From contig JAPWGK010000001.1 in assembly GCA_029641185.1 (NCBI GenBank), positions 3,050,501 to 3,114,500 of the forward strand: a DNA stretch of 64,000 nucleotides, given 5' to 3'. The notes below the pieces were generated by a model. It saw only the letters and a list, made by a program, of their open reading frames with translations. It searched no databases and had not been told where the DNA came from. How positions within the stretch are numbered: the first letter of the stretch is position 1; each line of letters opens with the position of its first letter. This stretch comes from Pseudofabraea citricarpa. Lineage: Eukaryota; Ascomycota; Leotiomycetes; Helotiales; Dermateaceae. Position numbers and translations under genes: made by a program. Below, one piece after another: positions 53,395 to 64,000 of the stretch.

Positions 53395-55674
53395 TCATAT
53401 TCTGCCATCGGCGCCTAGGTTCAACCAAGACATGTCGGTAGAGGGTTGGGGCTGCCGCCGTTGTTGCTGAGGTGGCGGTGCTACAAATCGTGATTCTTGT
53501 GGAAATGGGCTTCCTGTGCCTCGAGGTAGTGTGGCACCATATACCGACTCGGTATAGGCATCACTGGCAACCCGATCCGTACCCCAATCACTTCTGCCGA
53601 TACCTGAATATGGCTCGACAAAACTCTCTGGGACACCACTTGAGAATGCGTCATGTCGGTCATGGTACGAAGACGTCGAGCTCCTTGTATCAAGGCTATC
53701 GATTTGTCCAGACATTCCTTCGCGTATTGGGAACTGCTCACTAGGGGTAGCAAGTCGTGGACTACCTGTGGCAACTCTGTTCATCTCAGGTTGCCCCGGT
53801 ATCCTTAACGGAGGAGGCATCGCAGAGTGTTGAGTTACGACGCTTGGCCGTCTATCCTCCGTATATTGCGAGTCTCTATCCGACGCGGCATCGTCGTATG
53901 TCGTTCGTTTCGAACCGAAGCCAAGAATGTTCAAAGCGCTTCCTCCTGACCAATACCTATTCCACCCCGAGCTCCGTCTGGTACTGCCTCGTTTCCCACT
54001 ACCGCTTCCACGAGGCTTCCGGACCGACCTTTCTCTTGCGAAGGAGATACCCTTTTCCTCTCTCGCAACGGGTGCGGCCACCGGGATAGGTGTAGGTGTG
54101 GGTGCTGGCGCGGGAGTAGGTTCAACCAAAATAGGATAGGGTTCTTGTGGTATAGGATTACTTATCGCGTTCTTGTAGTTCTTGTTGAACTGACTGCTCG
54201 ATTCACTCCGAATGCTTGCCATTCCTTTGGAGGCTCCTCGGTTGTGTCCTACTCGTCCTAACAGCATTGTCATTGACGAGAAAGATCCCTGTGATTCCTT
54301 ATTGCGGTGACCGTATCGTGTGGGAGATGGCATTGGAGCCATGTCCTTCTCTGAATATCCAATGTCCATATCATTCTTATCATCTGTGAGGCCACTTGAG
54401 CGGCGTTGGTGACCGGCTTGTTGGAATTGTTGCTTCTTCTTTCGGTATCTGAAAAGTAACAGTATCGCGAGAAGAATTAGTGCTACACCTGCAATAGACC
54501 CTAAAACAGCACCCAAGACCTTGACTGGAAATGGAGTTGCTGGGGAATCAGTTGATGCCTCGGCTGAAGAGCTAGATGTTGCTGCAGCAGAAGAAGCGGA
54601 TGAGGGTGCGGTCTCGATCGGCGTGCCTAATCCTCCTTGGATTGTGCTGACCTGTTTGGACACAAGCAGATCGGTAGCATTCTGCCAACAGTTATCCCGG
54701 CCTTTGAATATACATAATACATCATTGCTGTTGCCCCCTGAAATGACAACATGCTTGCTTTGATCCATGGCTATCGAGTATTGCGTTCTTGTGCTCATGG
54801 GTGCAAGAGAGTCGTTGTAGGCTGGCCAGTTAAATGCTGTGAGGTTCCCTCTCTTCTCTAGTTCTTCATCAGACTCGGAGAAGTCTCCTTCCAATGCCCG
54901 TGCTACAATTGGCGCAGCATTCTGAATTGGGTTCTTTTCCGAGTCGATCAGAAGAGTCCGGTTGACTGCATTTGGTGCTACCGACATATCGAACGTGTAG
55001 AGACTTCGACTTCCATCATTCCCATTCACTACCACCGACTTGATCGTGCTAATGTTAGATATTGGATCTCTTAATGTTATGTTCGTATCAACCCATGATC
55101 GGCTTGGGCTAAACTCCATGACCTTCTGGTTGGTCTCACTTCCTCCGATGTACACTGCCTTGCTGTTTGTCCATTGCATCACCAAGGGGTTGATGGCCGG
55201 TGGAGCATCCGCTTGGTATGCCAAAACATTGTATGGCTCGAAAGCATCGATGGTAAAGGTCTGTGATGAGGGGGCTTTGTTGCCATCCTGAGTGCCAGCA
55301 TACAAGAGAATAGAATCTGACGCGTTCAGGTAGACCGCGTTGTGGTACAGGCGGTTCTGTGTTACGGGTACCGACGGTGTTATCGATTCCCACGCTCCAG
55401 TTCCAAATGTAAAGCGCTGTAGCCCAAGGTAATCGCTCGCGTTCGTACTTGTCCCACCAACGATATATAACGCAGCCGCGTCGGTATTGTTCTTCGGGGT
55501 CGACTTCACGCACACTCCTCCTGTGACTGCTTCGCCCATGGGTAGTTGGGTCCATAATCCACCCTCTTCCATCGGCAAACACTGGAAGATGCTACTCGAG
55601 TACGAATACAACGTGTTGTTGAATATCACGGAGCAGGCGTCCACAATGGGAGCCACTGGTGCTGGAAGAACCAT
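53395..55674 (-). CDS. Single-pass membrane protein with beta-propeller-like ectodomain
   Basis: Frame of 759 aa from ATG 55674 (MVLPAPVAPIVDACSVIFNN). The first 380 residues look like a kelch/galactose-oxidase-type propeller: repeated GG/LY motifs (ALYIVGGTSTNASDY, ILLYAGTQDGNK, AVYIGGSETNQK, HVVISGGNSND) and many N-glycosylation sites. Residues about 387-410 (LGAVLGSIAGVALILLAILL) are one membrane helix followed by RYRKKKQ, so the C-terminal 345 residues are cytosolic; they are disordered, Ser/Arg/Pro-rich. The layout resembles fungal polarity and cell-wall sensors such as Rax2-type proteins, but orthology is not shown. No signal peptide is present at this ATG; TTCTTCCAG right behind it looks like a splice acceptor, so an upstream exon with the signal peptide may be missing. 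I could not locate it. Confidence 0.8.
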   Translation of the reverse strand: MVLPAPVAPIVDACSVIFNNTLYSYSSSIFQCLPMEEGGLWTQLPMGEAVTGGVCVKSTPKNNTDAAALYIVGGTSTNASDYLGLQRFTFGTGAWESITPSVPVTQNRLYHNAVYLNASDSILLYAGTQDGNKAPSSQTFTIDAFEPYNVLAYQADAPPAINPLVMQWTNSKAVYIGGSETNQKVMEFSPSRSWVDTNITLRDPISNISTIKSVVVNGNDGSRSLYTFDMSVAPNAVNRTLLIDSEKNPIQNAAPIVARALEGDFSESDEELEKRGNLTAFNWPAYNDSLAPMSTRTQYSIAMDQSKHVVISGGNSNDVLCIFKGRDNCWQNATDLLVSKQVSTIQGGLGTPIETAPSSASSAAATSSSSAEASTDSPATPFPVKVLGAVLGSIAGVALILLAILLLFRYRKKKQQFQQAGHQRRSSGLTDDKNDMDIGYSEKDMAPMPSPTRYGHRNKESQGSFSSMTMLLGRVGHNRGASKGMASIRSESSSQFNKNYKNAISNPIPQEPYPILVEPTPAPAPTPTPIPVAAPVAREEKGISFARERSVRKPRGSGSGKRGSTRRSSGWNRYWSGGSALNILGFGSKRTTYDDAASDRDSQYTEDRRPSVVTQHSAMPPPLRIPGQPEMNRVATGSPRLATPSEQFPIREGMSGQIDSLDTRSSTSSYHDRHDAFSSGVPESFVEPYSGIGRSDWGTDRVASDAYTESVYGATLPRGTGSPFPQESRFVAPPPQQQRRQPQPSTDMSWLNLGADGRI

Positions 55675-56704
55675 GATGGCGTCGTGCGATGTTCGTCTTC
55701 GTCTTCACTCGCAGGTCTCCGTCCAATCGTCACCCAAACCAAATATCCAGTCTAGCCTAAGGGTTCGTCAATTCGTGTACCACATCCGACTACAGACACA
55801 TGGTGGCAATGGCGGTAATATGCGTAATGTGTTCCCAATTTCAAGAATCGAACCTGCTGTCAAAGCCGTCGATATGAAGCCTTCCGAGGTCTCTGATGAA
55901 AATAGGGTTGTTTGAAGAGAGGCTCAACAGCGAGGGAAAGTCACAATTGGAAAGGAGTCGGTCGCCAAGCAATCCGCAGTCTGGATCGAATGGTGCTCGC
56001 TCAAACGAAGAATGGTTCTCTGGAAGTCAGTCGTAGGTAGGATGGGTTCGCAAGCAGATCCTCGATGAGAAGGATCCACGATGGTTTGGAAGGACTAGTA
56101 GAAGCTTGCCAGGTAGATTGTCCAGCCAGGTCAGATGAAACGAAGGAAGTCTAAGAGGTGTACAGCGTGTGTGGACTTCTGTGCGTTTGCTCGGGGGACC
56201 GTTGAAACTCTAGGTAGCAGGTGCTGAGGCGAGTGCAAGGTGGACTGGAACTGGGTATGGAATATGCCTGCAGGAGTGCCACGCGAAAGACTCGATAGGT
56301 CGTGGTTGCGAAAGTATTCCAGGGAGTCGCGGGCGATATGGAATTGTGGAAAGGCGATGCCACGATGGTGATGCAGGCAGGTGTGGTCGAGTCGTCGCAG
56401 AGGGCACCTTCAATTGATTCGAGGTCACGACAGTCAGTCAGTCTGGGTTGGGACGGCGTGCGAATGGTGAGGGCCTGCTCTTCTGTTGCCTAGGGGGGAG
56501 GGGGGGAAGTTGGCTTGATCTACAGAACGAAGTCGATAATCTGTTTCCACCAGCTCAATGCAATGTCAGAGATACGCGGTCCCGGCGGTCGGGGGATTTG
56601 ACGATTCGTCGCAGATATACCAGATGTCGCCCAGAATGGATGTTGCGCGTACAGTACCGACTTGATGGGTGTTTGTAGGGCGAAGCAATGCGGAATGTGG
56701 ATTT

Positions 56705-56738
56705 GGTGGTGGTGGTGTTGTTGTTGTTGTTGTTGTTG
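56705..56738. repeat. GGT then GTT trinucleotide repeat
   Basis: Four GGT units followed by seven GTT units. Read on the minus strand this is AAC/ACC, as in polyAsn/polyThr-type or leader sequence. Not in a supported gene. Confidence 0.85.
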
Positions 56739-57520
56739 ATGCCGGCTGCGAAGGAGTTCGTGGGGGAGAGGTGAGAGTGAGGTGTGGTGGTGTGCTTCGG
56801 GCCTATGGCGAGTGAGTGGTGAGAGGATCGTGAGATGATGGTTGATGCTGGGGATCAGAGGCTGCTGTCAATAATAATCTCGTGCAGCACTGCAGCCACT
56901 GCCAGCCAGACGCTCAGGGCTCCTCTTCCTTCACAGCGTACGATTCCGATACGGGCTTGTCTGTACTGAGCCTGTCGCCGGCCCAGAGAGGAATGGCGCC
57001 TGTGGACAGGTACCGGGAGCTGGCGTCTTTGGAGACTTTTGGAGGGTTTTGGTGCCGGGATGCTACGAGTTGGGCAAGACAGCCGTCCGATCGCTCACAA
57101 TAGAGGGGGGCTGGGGCTGGAGCTGGAGCATGGCCGACGAGGGAGATGGGACGTTGTTGTAGAGAGAGAGAGAGAGATTTCAATATTTCCATAATTCAAG
57201 CACGACGACTGTAATTTCTCTCGGGTCCCCAGGTCAGTGGTCACCCGTGAGGTCGCCACACGTATAATATCCAAAATAGAACTGGACTGGTTGCGCGAGA
57301 GGTCATCGGGAGAAGAGCACAGGGGGTGGAGGCAACAGGATACAGTACAGTAGTGGGCACTGGGCAGGCTGTTTGGCGCTGAACTGTAGACAGTGTAGAG
57401 GGCTTCTCTCGCTGAAGGGGGGAGAAGGGATCGCAGTTAGTGGTCCATAGGCAGTAGTGACAGTGGCAGCTCCTCTATCACACTGCCTATCACTGGCCCG
57501 CAGTACCTGCCAAGCTGCTG

Positions 57521-57556
57521 TCCCTGACTCCCTGACTCCCTGACTTTGACTCCCTG
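57521..57556. repeat. 8-bp tandem repeat CTGACTCC
   Basis: About four units of TGACTCCC, the last interrupted by TTTGAC. Confidence 0.8.
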
Positions 57557-57726
57557 GATGTGCTAATCGGACGCTGACCCAATTAAGACGCCGTGAAACT
57601 GGGGCCCGCACTCGTTGCCCATGCATCCCCGTCAGGGACTCAGGGGCTGCATTTCTACTGTACAACGTACTGTACATACTCCCCTAGTACTTCCACTGTC
57701 TCCCACCAATGCTACACCATCTACTG

Positions 57727-57770
57727 TACCATCCATCCACCATCCACCATCACCACCACCACCACCGTCC
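57727..57770. repeat. CCATC/CCACCATC/CACCAC simple repeat
   Basis: Mixed CCATCCATCCACCATCCACC units followed by CACCAC trinucleotides. Intergenic low-complexity sequence. Confidence 0.8.
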
Positions 57771-58371
57771 ACGCACAAACTCAACCCCCCGTCCCCGTCC
57801 CCATCCCCGTCCTCGTCCGACACCCGCCCACGTAAGCACCAAATCTACGCTGCGATGCCTTTAAACTGACATACAACGAACAGTCTCAGTCCTAGGTACT
57901 CCGCATTGCTCTTGACGTCAACAGCACTATATCGTGGTCTCTGATGCTCCCTCAGCCTGAGCCTTCAGCCTCCCAGCCCAGCGTCTCTAGCAAAACACCG
58001 CCCGAAGAGCCCTCAGACTTCCCTCCAGTGTCTACCGCTACCGTACCATCCAGCGTCCAGCCTACCGTTACATCCAGACCCTGGGGCCAATGTGCCACCT
58101 CCCTTATTGGTTGCTGTCGCCCGTCAAAAGTCCCATCAGTGCACCCATAAGGTTCACGGACCGGAGCTGGCCAGTCAGCCAAGGGCAGAGCGAGATGTGA
58201 ACCAAACATGCAAAAGGTGTCGGGTGCAAGAGCCAAAAGCCAAAAGCCAGAAGCCAGCGTCGCGAAAGTCGTCGTGGCTCAGCGCGTCCGAAGTTCTCTG
58301 CGTGCCTCACCTTCCTTCGGCTCGTTACGAGTTCTGTTCTGTGCGCTCCAATAGTGACATGGTGACATGAT

Positions 58372-58391
58372 GGCGGCGGCGGCGGCGGCGG
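58372..58391. repeat. GGC trinucleotide repeat
   Basis: Six GGC units plus GG, directly after two ATGs (GACATGATGGC). No long frame follows. Confidence 0.85.
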
Positions 58392-60000
58392 AGGAATGAT
58401 CGGCTACCTTATCCCCTCTCTCTTTTGCTTGTGTTGCTGTCTGATGTCTGATGTCTGGGTGCCCGCCAGGATGAGATCTGATCTTCAGAAAAGTACCGGT
58501 ATCAAAACCGCCTTGCCTTCCTCCCAGTCGCACGGTGAGTTAGGCCGTCATGCCTCCGATCAAAAAGTCCAATCGGTGTGGTTGAGGATTCTCATCATTC
58601 AATGCCGCCGGCACTTGTTGACTCAACCTTCTCTTCTTCATCTTCCTAAGCGCCCGCACGAAATGCTGCTCTCGTCTGGGTGAGGATCTGCCATAGCATC
58701 GTGATCATGTGCTCCGAGGTGAGGTTCAAGGCCAACCGCGCGCTCTTACACGTCCGAATCCAAGCGGGTTTGGAAGACGATTGGCTTAAGCGACCGTCAG
58801 CATCACAGTCAATACTTCGTTGCATGCGGTGTGCATGTGAAGGGAGTGAACCACGGCAAGGATATCATCTTTTGTTCACGATAACTCAGAACCAGCCTCA
58901 CCTGTCTTCCGGCCCCTGAGGTTTGTCGGTATGTCACCACCACCCATCCTGCTCTGTTCCACTCTGGTGTTTCTCCTCGTTTATTCTCGTCCGTCGTAAA
59001 GTTAGTGGAAGCTTCGATTACAATCGTCGACTCTCGGCAGACTGGGCTCCCGCTAACGTCGGGTACGAATCAGTGACGAGACGTCGGGTTATCACGATGA
59101 AGTATAACTATAGATGCGACTCCTGCGCAAGAACACCACGCCCAGGTACTTGGATCTTTTCTTGGGGTGTGTGGAATTAAGAGGTGTGGAGGAGAAGACG
59201 TTTTGAGATCGACAAAACACTCTTGATTCTAGCACGTGGAGGTAGATGGCCTCTGTCTTTCCTTTTTGTTCTCTTCGTGTTCCACACCCGAACTCGAACC
59301 CGAAACCAGCCCCGTATATACCGGTACTTGTAGCAAGAGTGCCAGCCAACAACAAGTATATCTGTTCCCGTTCGTGATTCTAGAACCAAAATAAAATCTT
59401 CCACGCAGGGAAACATGCACGAGCGAGAACAGGTTCCATCGCTCGTCTCGACTTTCTTCCTCCTGCCCTGCCCTGCACGGCACTTCTGACCTGCTCCAGA
59501 GTCTGCCGATGTCTGGTAGAGGTTGCGAAAGGAGACGAACGGTGTGTTTCATCCTACGACGTCTTTTTTTCCCGCTTTCCTCCAGCATTACTGTAGTATA
59601 TACTCGACTGCACTTACCCCACATGCACCCTCGCGCGATGTGACGCCGAGCATGGAGCATGGAGCATGAGTACACTGTACAGGCAGAATAATGGCGTCGT
59701 GTGGTCTAGAGTGGAGTAGGTAGACAGTATAAACATTCTAGCATAGCGAGCGGGGTCCTCTGGTGCATCGAGATAGATGACCAGGTAGATATCGTCAAAC
59801 GAGGGGCGTCCATACTATCCTACTATGCCATCTATCTATCCATCACGACTCGAACCCAAAGGAGAGGAGAGGGGGAAATCCTCCGTCCCCAGAATCCATC
59901 CAAGACTTTTTTTGATGGCTTTTCTCTTGGGTTGGCGATATACACGAGTCACCACTCTCACTCCCCTTTTCGTCTCTCTCTCGCTCGCTCTTGGGTTTTG

Positions 60001-60175
60001 TTGCACGTCTGCTTTTCTTAAAAACCATTACCGCATCGCATCACATCACGCATACGGTACGGTAGTTCTCTCGCTCTCTCTCTTCATTTCAGCCTCCCTC
60101 TCTCTCCCTCTCTCCCTCTCTCACTCTGTTGCACATCTACATGATTGTTTAAATAAAAAAAACCATTACCGCATC
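60001..60175. repeat. Two-copy imperfect direct repeat
   Basis: AAAACCATTACCGCATC occurs at 60021-60037 and again, exactly, at 60159-60175. Each copy is preceded by TTGCACGTCT (60001-60010) or TTGCACATCT (60129-60138), with a 10-nt length difference between blocks. The copies are separated by CT-rich sequence. Confidence 0.85.
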
Positions 60176-61107
60176 ACGCTGCGGCGCGGTGCGGTGCAAT
60201 CACTCCTCCCTCGCCGCCGGGATCCGGACCAGAAGCCCTAGAAAAGGTACATGTACATGCCTCATGTACCGGTACCGCTACGGCAGCTAAGAAGACGGAA
60301 AGAGAGGGGAGAACTCTAAATAGATTGCTTTGTATATGCGTAGTCTTCTCGCATGATGATCATGATGGGTTACTGTACAGTAGAGTAGGTTCGCCGTTTT
60401 GATTTCATCGTCTCGCTTTACTGTATTTCAGGTAGGAGAGGGGTTGTGTGCACTGGACTGGCTCTGGGAGGTTCCTTTCCTTTTGTGCTGGGTTGGGCTG
60501 AGTTGAGTTTTTTTTCCTTTTTGGGCCGTGTTGGTTTATGGTATGGTGCAGTATGGGGTATGCTTGTCTTGGTTTGGTCTCTCTCTCGGATGCGCGGAGT
60601 AGGTGGAAAGAGGGGAAGGGAGGAGGTGGGTTATTGATCGAAACTCTGAGGATTGCTCATCATTGGAGATTGACGACGAGGACGGTTGGTTACTGTATAT
60701 TTTTGGGCGCGGGGAGTGGACGGGTGTGAGGGATGAGGATGAGGATGAGAATAAAAAAGGGGTTTGTCGCTAGAGTTTATGTCTTTTGAGTTTGGGGATT
60801 TTTTGGAGGACGCGACGTTCCTCTCTCCCTTTTTTTTTTGCCTGCTCGCTTTGATCTTCTTCTTCTTGTTTGTTTTCGAGGGGGGTGTTGGAAGAGAGAG
60901 GTACCTACCGTACTCGTCTATGGTTCTTAAGAGCCTGTTTTTTTTTATTTATTTTTCAATATAAATTTTAACAACGGATGTGCGAATAGGTAGATAGCTA
61001 GGTAGCTAGGTAGATATATATCTACTGTCACAAAAGACTCGCCGGAAAAGAAGGTGCCGTCTTTTAGATTTAAAATTCCCCTTTCTCGTATGGAGGTGAG
61101 AAAATGT

Positions 61108-61111
<4 letters not shown>

Positions 61112-61166
<55 letters not shown>
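61112..61166. repeat. Perfect TC dinucleotide microsatellite
   Basis: About 27 uninterrupted TC units over 55 nt, the longest pure simple repeat in the window. The minus-strand Arg/Glu frame across it is an artefact. Confidence 0.97.
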
Positions 61167-61169
<3 letters not shown>

Positions 61170-61789
61170 AAATAACATGTTCGCGGTGACGTCTATACCC
61201 TTGAATGCTCTCCGACTCTGAAAGGATATACAAAAGAGCAAGCTCGAGAGCTTGTCAGATCGAGAGGGGCAGACTCCAGCAGACAGACAGACGCCTTTTA
61301 AGTATATCTACCAGTCCTCTGAAGCTTAAGAAATTGCAAACAAATATATCTGTTGGTTACGAAATGGATTCCTATAGAACATGCTCGAGAAGAAAAGAGC
61401 CACGAGACTCGATTTTGCAACGATTATAAAAAAGAATCATCGTTCCATTTCTTCGTGTGAATATGGTAGATAATCTAGCTGTCTACCTGGTCTACGTGAG
61501 GGCGATGAGAATGAGAACAAAGACAGATTGAACTTCTTCGACATGGCAAACTTACTTGTATATAAGATTAGTATCCGATAGGAGTATTCGAGCACCCACG
61601 CACTCGTCAGCAACGCCGACACTTGTATCATCGAGCTCCGCCGCATTTCACAATTGAAGGTCAACGGATCTTTCTAGAGCGTATCGACTTGGTGGCACAG
61701 CTCGTAAATCTAACACTTGGTCCATTCAAATCATGCCTGTCTACTGACAAAAGACTCACAGAAAATTAAGGTTGAAGAGTATAACGACC

Positions 61790-61811
61790 AATGTACTCCC
61801 AATGTACTCCC
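61790..61811. repeat. 11-bp tandem duplication
   Basis: AATGTACTCCC twice in direct tandem. A simple slippage duplication. Confidence 0.85.
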
Positions 61812-62331
61812 GACGCTCTATCTGTGAAAGCAAATTCAGAACAAATCCAAATATCTTTAATGGCCTGTGTTTAGGATGAGTTGCATGGTATCAAGACTTC
61901 CGCTTTGATATTCTCCTCTCAATGACATGGCTCTCTGTGCATCTTGCCTGGTATGTCTTATTCGTTGTAGCAGTACTACCTTTTGTTGATCGGCATTGGG
62001 TAGAAGATAAATACACAGAATTATATAATGGTTGTTTCAATTGGCAGACTGTTTGTGGTTATAGATTTATAGATTGTCAGTCACAGCTGAGATAAAATGC
62101 CTGGTTATTGATTTCTTTGTGCTCATTACAATACGATGCTCATATTTATAGCCATGTGGCTCCCGATCCAACCTGCAAAAGGAGAGGAAGCTCCATCAGC
62201 TCATTTCCTGGTATCATCACGAATACAAGAGTCCTTTCAGAAACCAGGCAAAACTCCGTTCATCCACCCATCCATCCATCCTATCATCCATTCGTTTTGA
62301 TTGGCCCTCGCTAAACCCAGAACGCCTTCCA

Positions 62332-64000
62332 CTATAGCACCCTCAACCCATTACACGTCGCTTCACGCGATAGCTCGTAGCTTAAGATGGTATGGTCGTA
62401 ATAATGTAACATTAGCCTCCATCGACGCGGTGTCGATCTGCTCTCCTTCCTCCTCTGGGCCATATTATCAGGCAGAGGCGAGACAGCCATGCCCAATAGC
62501 GGGAAGGGAGGTTTGGCCGCTTGGCTCTGGAAGGGCAATATGTAATCGATGCGGAACATTGGTTGCGGTCTCAATCTTGTGTCGGCAATTCTGGGCTGCG
62601 TTAAGGTAATAAGCGCCACCCTTCCAGCCTGGCTAGCAATTACAGCCAAAGATAACTCGGGAATACTTGCTACCATGTTTAAGCGGTGAATCTGATGAAG
62701 CTGGAGAGTTTCGTTGTCGTTTTCGGAATACAGCATTGTTACGCAGAGTGTTGGAATGGCCGAATTGTTTGGTGGTATTAGTTCCAGATCCCACTTCTGC
62801 CCTTTCAGTATAGCACTCCCATCTGGGAGTATGATTGAGGTTGATTCCAAATCCGCTTTTACATCGCCAGAATCTTTGTTACCTTGTACTAAACTAGCCT
62901 GAAGTTTTCCAGGTGTTTTGAAATCCTTCAGACGCCTTTTATCCGCGATTCCAAGGAAACGCAGGAACATATCTGTTCCTGTTCGGTGCTCACCAATAAT
63001 ACCAACGGATCTAGAACCTGCACCAGAACCAATACCAGGATGAATGTCATCGTCTTCGACAGTCTCAAGGCCAGATATACCAGACACCGACCGTTTATTA
63101 GGTTCATACGCAGCATCTTTACGGCTGCTAGTGACATCGAAGCGTGAGGAATCAACTACAAGCCTTGCATCGGCGTCATCGAATTTCCCCAACCCCAGAG
63201 CCTCCTGTGGTGTGGTTGGTATCGGCTTAAAGCAGCCAGGTTTTAATACCATGACTGACCAACCCATGACGTTTTGATCAGTAGGGTTTCTTTTACCCTT
63301 TCGTAACCGAACTTGCTTTTCTTCCCAAATGTCAAGGATCCAGATGCTTCCAAATATATCTGTAGCAACGACAGATTGAGCTTGAGAACTTTTGTCATCA
63401 CTGAAATCAAGTGATGGGATATTATGTCCTTCTAATCCAAGATTTATGACTCTGCGCTGGTTGCGACTTCTGTCTGGTCCGTTGGGATTTGGTGGGGTAA
63501 TTGGGAATGTTGTGTTCGTCGTCGGCGGCGTAAAATCGTCGTTACCTGACTCCGTCAGGGCGAATATAAAAACTGTTACCTCACGGAGATTAGAGCCGAC
63601 AGCAATTAAGCGTGATCTTTCATGTATTGCTAATCCCCAGGCAGAGGAGCCGACATTCTCGTGGAAAAACCTACCGTCCATTAGTGGAATATCTTGAGTA
63701 GGCACCAGTGATTATGCTAAATCTTGTCGGCTACAAGGAGTGACTTTTTCCTATGAGCTGCTTGGTCCCCACTTTGGGATATGCAATACCGGAATACAAA
63801 ACAGGTAGTTATATAAGAGGCGCTTCTTGACTTACGGGTCCAATGGATAGAAAGGTGTCTCATGATTATCCTCAATCCGCTTCGCTTTTGCAGCCATGAA
63901 TTCCTCGAGGCAGGACATAACCTTTTGTGTGTCGTACGCCACAACATCTCCATCATCGTACGATAGCAAAATGATTTCTCGTTCTCCTAAGTTCCCAATG
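62332..64000 (-). CDS. CRT10: CRT10-type regulator (partial, N-terminus beyond right edge)
   Basis: Incomplete gene: exon (first part outside) 63836-64000, intron 63671-63835, exon 62332-63670. The edge exon reads IGNLGEREIILLSYDDGDVV then AYDTQKVMSCLEEFMAAKAK and ends YPLDP. Splicing at GGTAG (branch CACTAATGG) joins FFHENVGSSAWGLAIHERSR, the most conserved Crt10 block; an in-frame GTG at 63705 is within the intron and is not the start. The second part contains WD-like strands (SVVATDIFGSIWILDIWEE, VALITLTQPRI) and a disordered middle. Yeast Crt10 represses ribonucleotide reductase genes and joins the Rtt101-Mms1 ubiquitin ligase at rDNA and stalled forks. The protein ends YDHTILSYELSREATCNG-type; whether one more 3' exon exists is open. 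Confidence 0.85.

Larger units (their letters stand above)
55675..62331. other. 6.6 kb gene-poor, repeat-rich region
   Basis: Between the propeller-type membrane protein (transcribed leftward, start at 55674) and the CRT10 stop codon at 62332. No frame above 148 codons and none with a recognisable motif. It holds many simple repeats (listed separately), two copies of a 17-nt direct repeat, and CT-rich tracts. The left part must contain the membrane-protein promoter and leader, with two short upstream frames at 55790-55801 and 55768-55785. The rest may be a long leader, a non-coding transcript or decayed sequence. Confidence 0.5.

Noticed and set aside
55820..55850. GGTTCGATTC on the minus strand, like a tRNA T-loop
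   Set aside because: The T-stem does not pair and no acceptor or anticodon arms fit around it.
57593..57869. His/Pro/Thr-rich plus-strand frames
   Set aside because: Produced by CCATC/CACCAC low-complexity DNA.
60945..61241. 98-codon frame with an Arg-Glu run
   Set aside because: The run is the TC microsatellite read antisense; no gene evidence.
63717..63956. 79-codon minus-strand frame at the right edge
   Set aside because: It is in the wrong frame; the CRT10 frame through the same DNA is clearly coding.
1..64000. CRISPR arrays, insertion sequences, rRNA or tRNA genes
   Set aside because: Read for on both strands; no repeat-spacer pattern, transposase motif or cloverleaf found. CRISPR is not expected in a fungus.

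Overview
The window is nuclear DNA of a filamentous ascomycete (Pezizomycotina). About half of the genes carry one or more short introns of roughly 48-60 nt with GTRNGT donors, CTRAC/CTAAT branch sites and YAG acceptors, coding regions are near 50% GC, and gene products match ascomycete orthologues (CCT8, NOP14, NSA2, TIP41, PRO1, ATP23, CLIP-170, CRT10). A class such as Leotiomycetes is possible but I cannot prove it from this sequence. I rebuilt exon structures by hand; coordinates below are coding spans (start codon to stop codon) and exon limits are given in the evidence. Several real genes start well inside or outside the longest open frame.

Layout. 0.4-1.4 kb: NC2-alpha (BUR6-like), minus strand. 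2.9-4.2 kb: F-box-like protein. 4.4-5.5 kb: arylamine N-acetyltransferase. 5.5-6.7 kb: AT-rich island with an 18-bp minisatellite. 6.8-7.7 kb: orphan protein. 8.0-11.2 kb: divergent pair CCT8 / INO80-type HMG-box protein. 11.5-16.2 kb: three minus-strand genes (RMD1-like DUF155, a small conserved protein, TIP41). 16.5-17.9 kb: Aurora kinase, divergent from TIP41. 18.1-20.9 kb: divergent pair ATP23 / PRO1 glutamate 5-kinase. 21.3-23.0 kb: large disordered nuclear-type protein. 23.7-25.0 kb: FAD monooxygenase. 25.6-27.5 kb: class 3 lipase-like protein. 29.0-30.7 kb: MFS transporter. 30.7-33.9 kb: gene-poor. 33.9-34.5 kb: ricin-B-type lectin with a TATA box. 36.0-40.4 kb: two ribosome-assembly genes, NSA2 and NOP14. 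40.6-41.7 kb: membrane-anchored helical-repeat protein, divergent from NOP14. 43.5-46.1 kb: CLIP-170-type CAP-Gly protein. 47.1-48.5 kb and 48.9-51.5 kb: divergent pair ENV7/STK16-like kinase and dipeptidyl-peptidase 5. 53.4-55.7 kb: single-pass beta-propeller-type membrane protein. 55.7-62.3 kb: 6.6 kb with no gene I can support, rich in microsatellites. 62.3-64.0 kb: CRT10, running off the right edge.

Most genes are housekeeping: transcription and chromatin (NC2-alpha, HMG-box protein, CRT10), ribosome assembly (NSA2, NOP14), proteostasis (CCT8, ATP23, DPP5), mitosis, microtubules and phosphatase control (Aurora, CLIP-170, TIP41) and proline synthesis (PRO1). Accessory genes are the N-acetyltransferase, the FAD monooxygenase, the MFS transporter, the lectin and the orphan. 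I see no secondary-metabolite cluster, no intact transposon, no tRNA or rRNA gene and no CRISPR. I did not find a coherent new multi-gene system; the most useful leads are individual: the orphan beside the AT-rich island, the unusual TACCTA palindromes, the presequence/alternative start of the small conserved protein, the acidic insert in the kinase, and splice structures that change protein ends.
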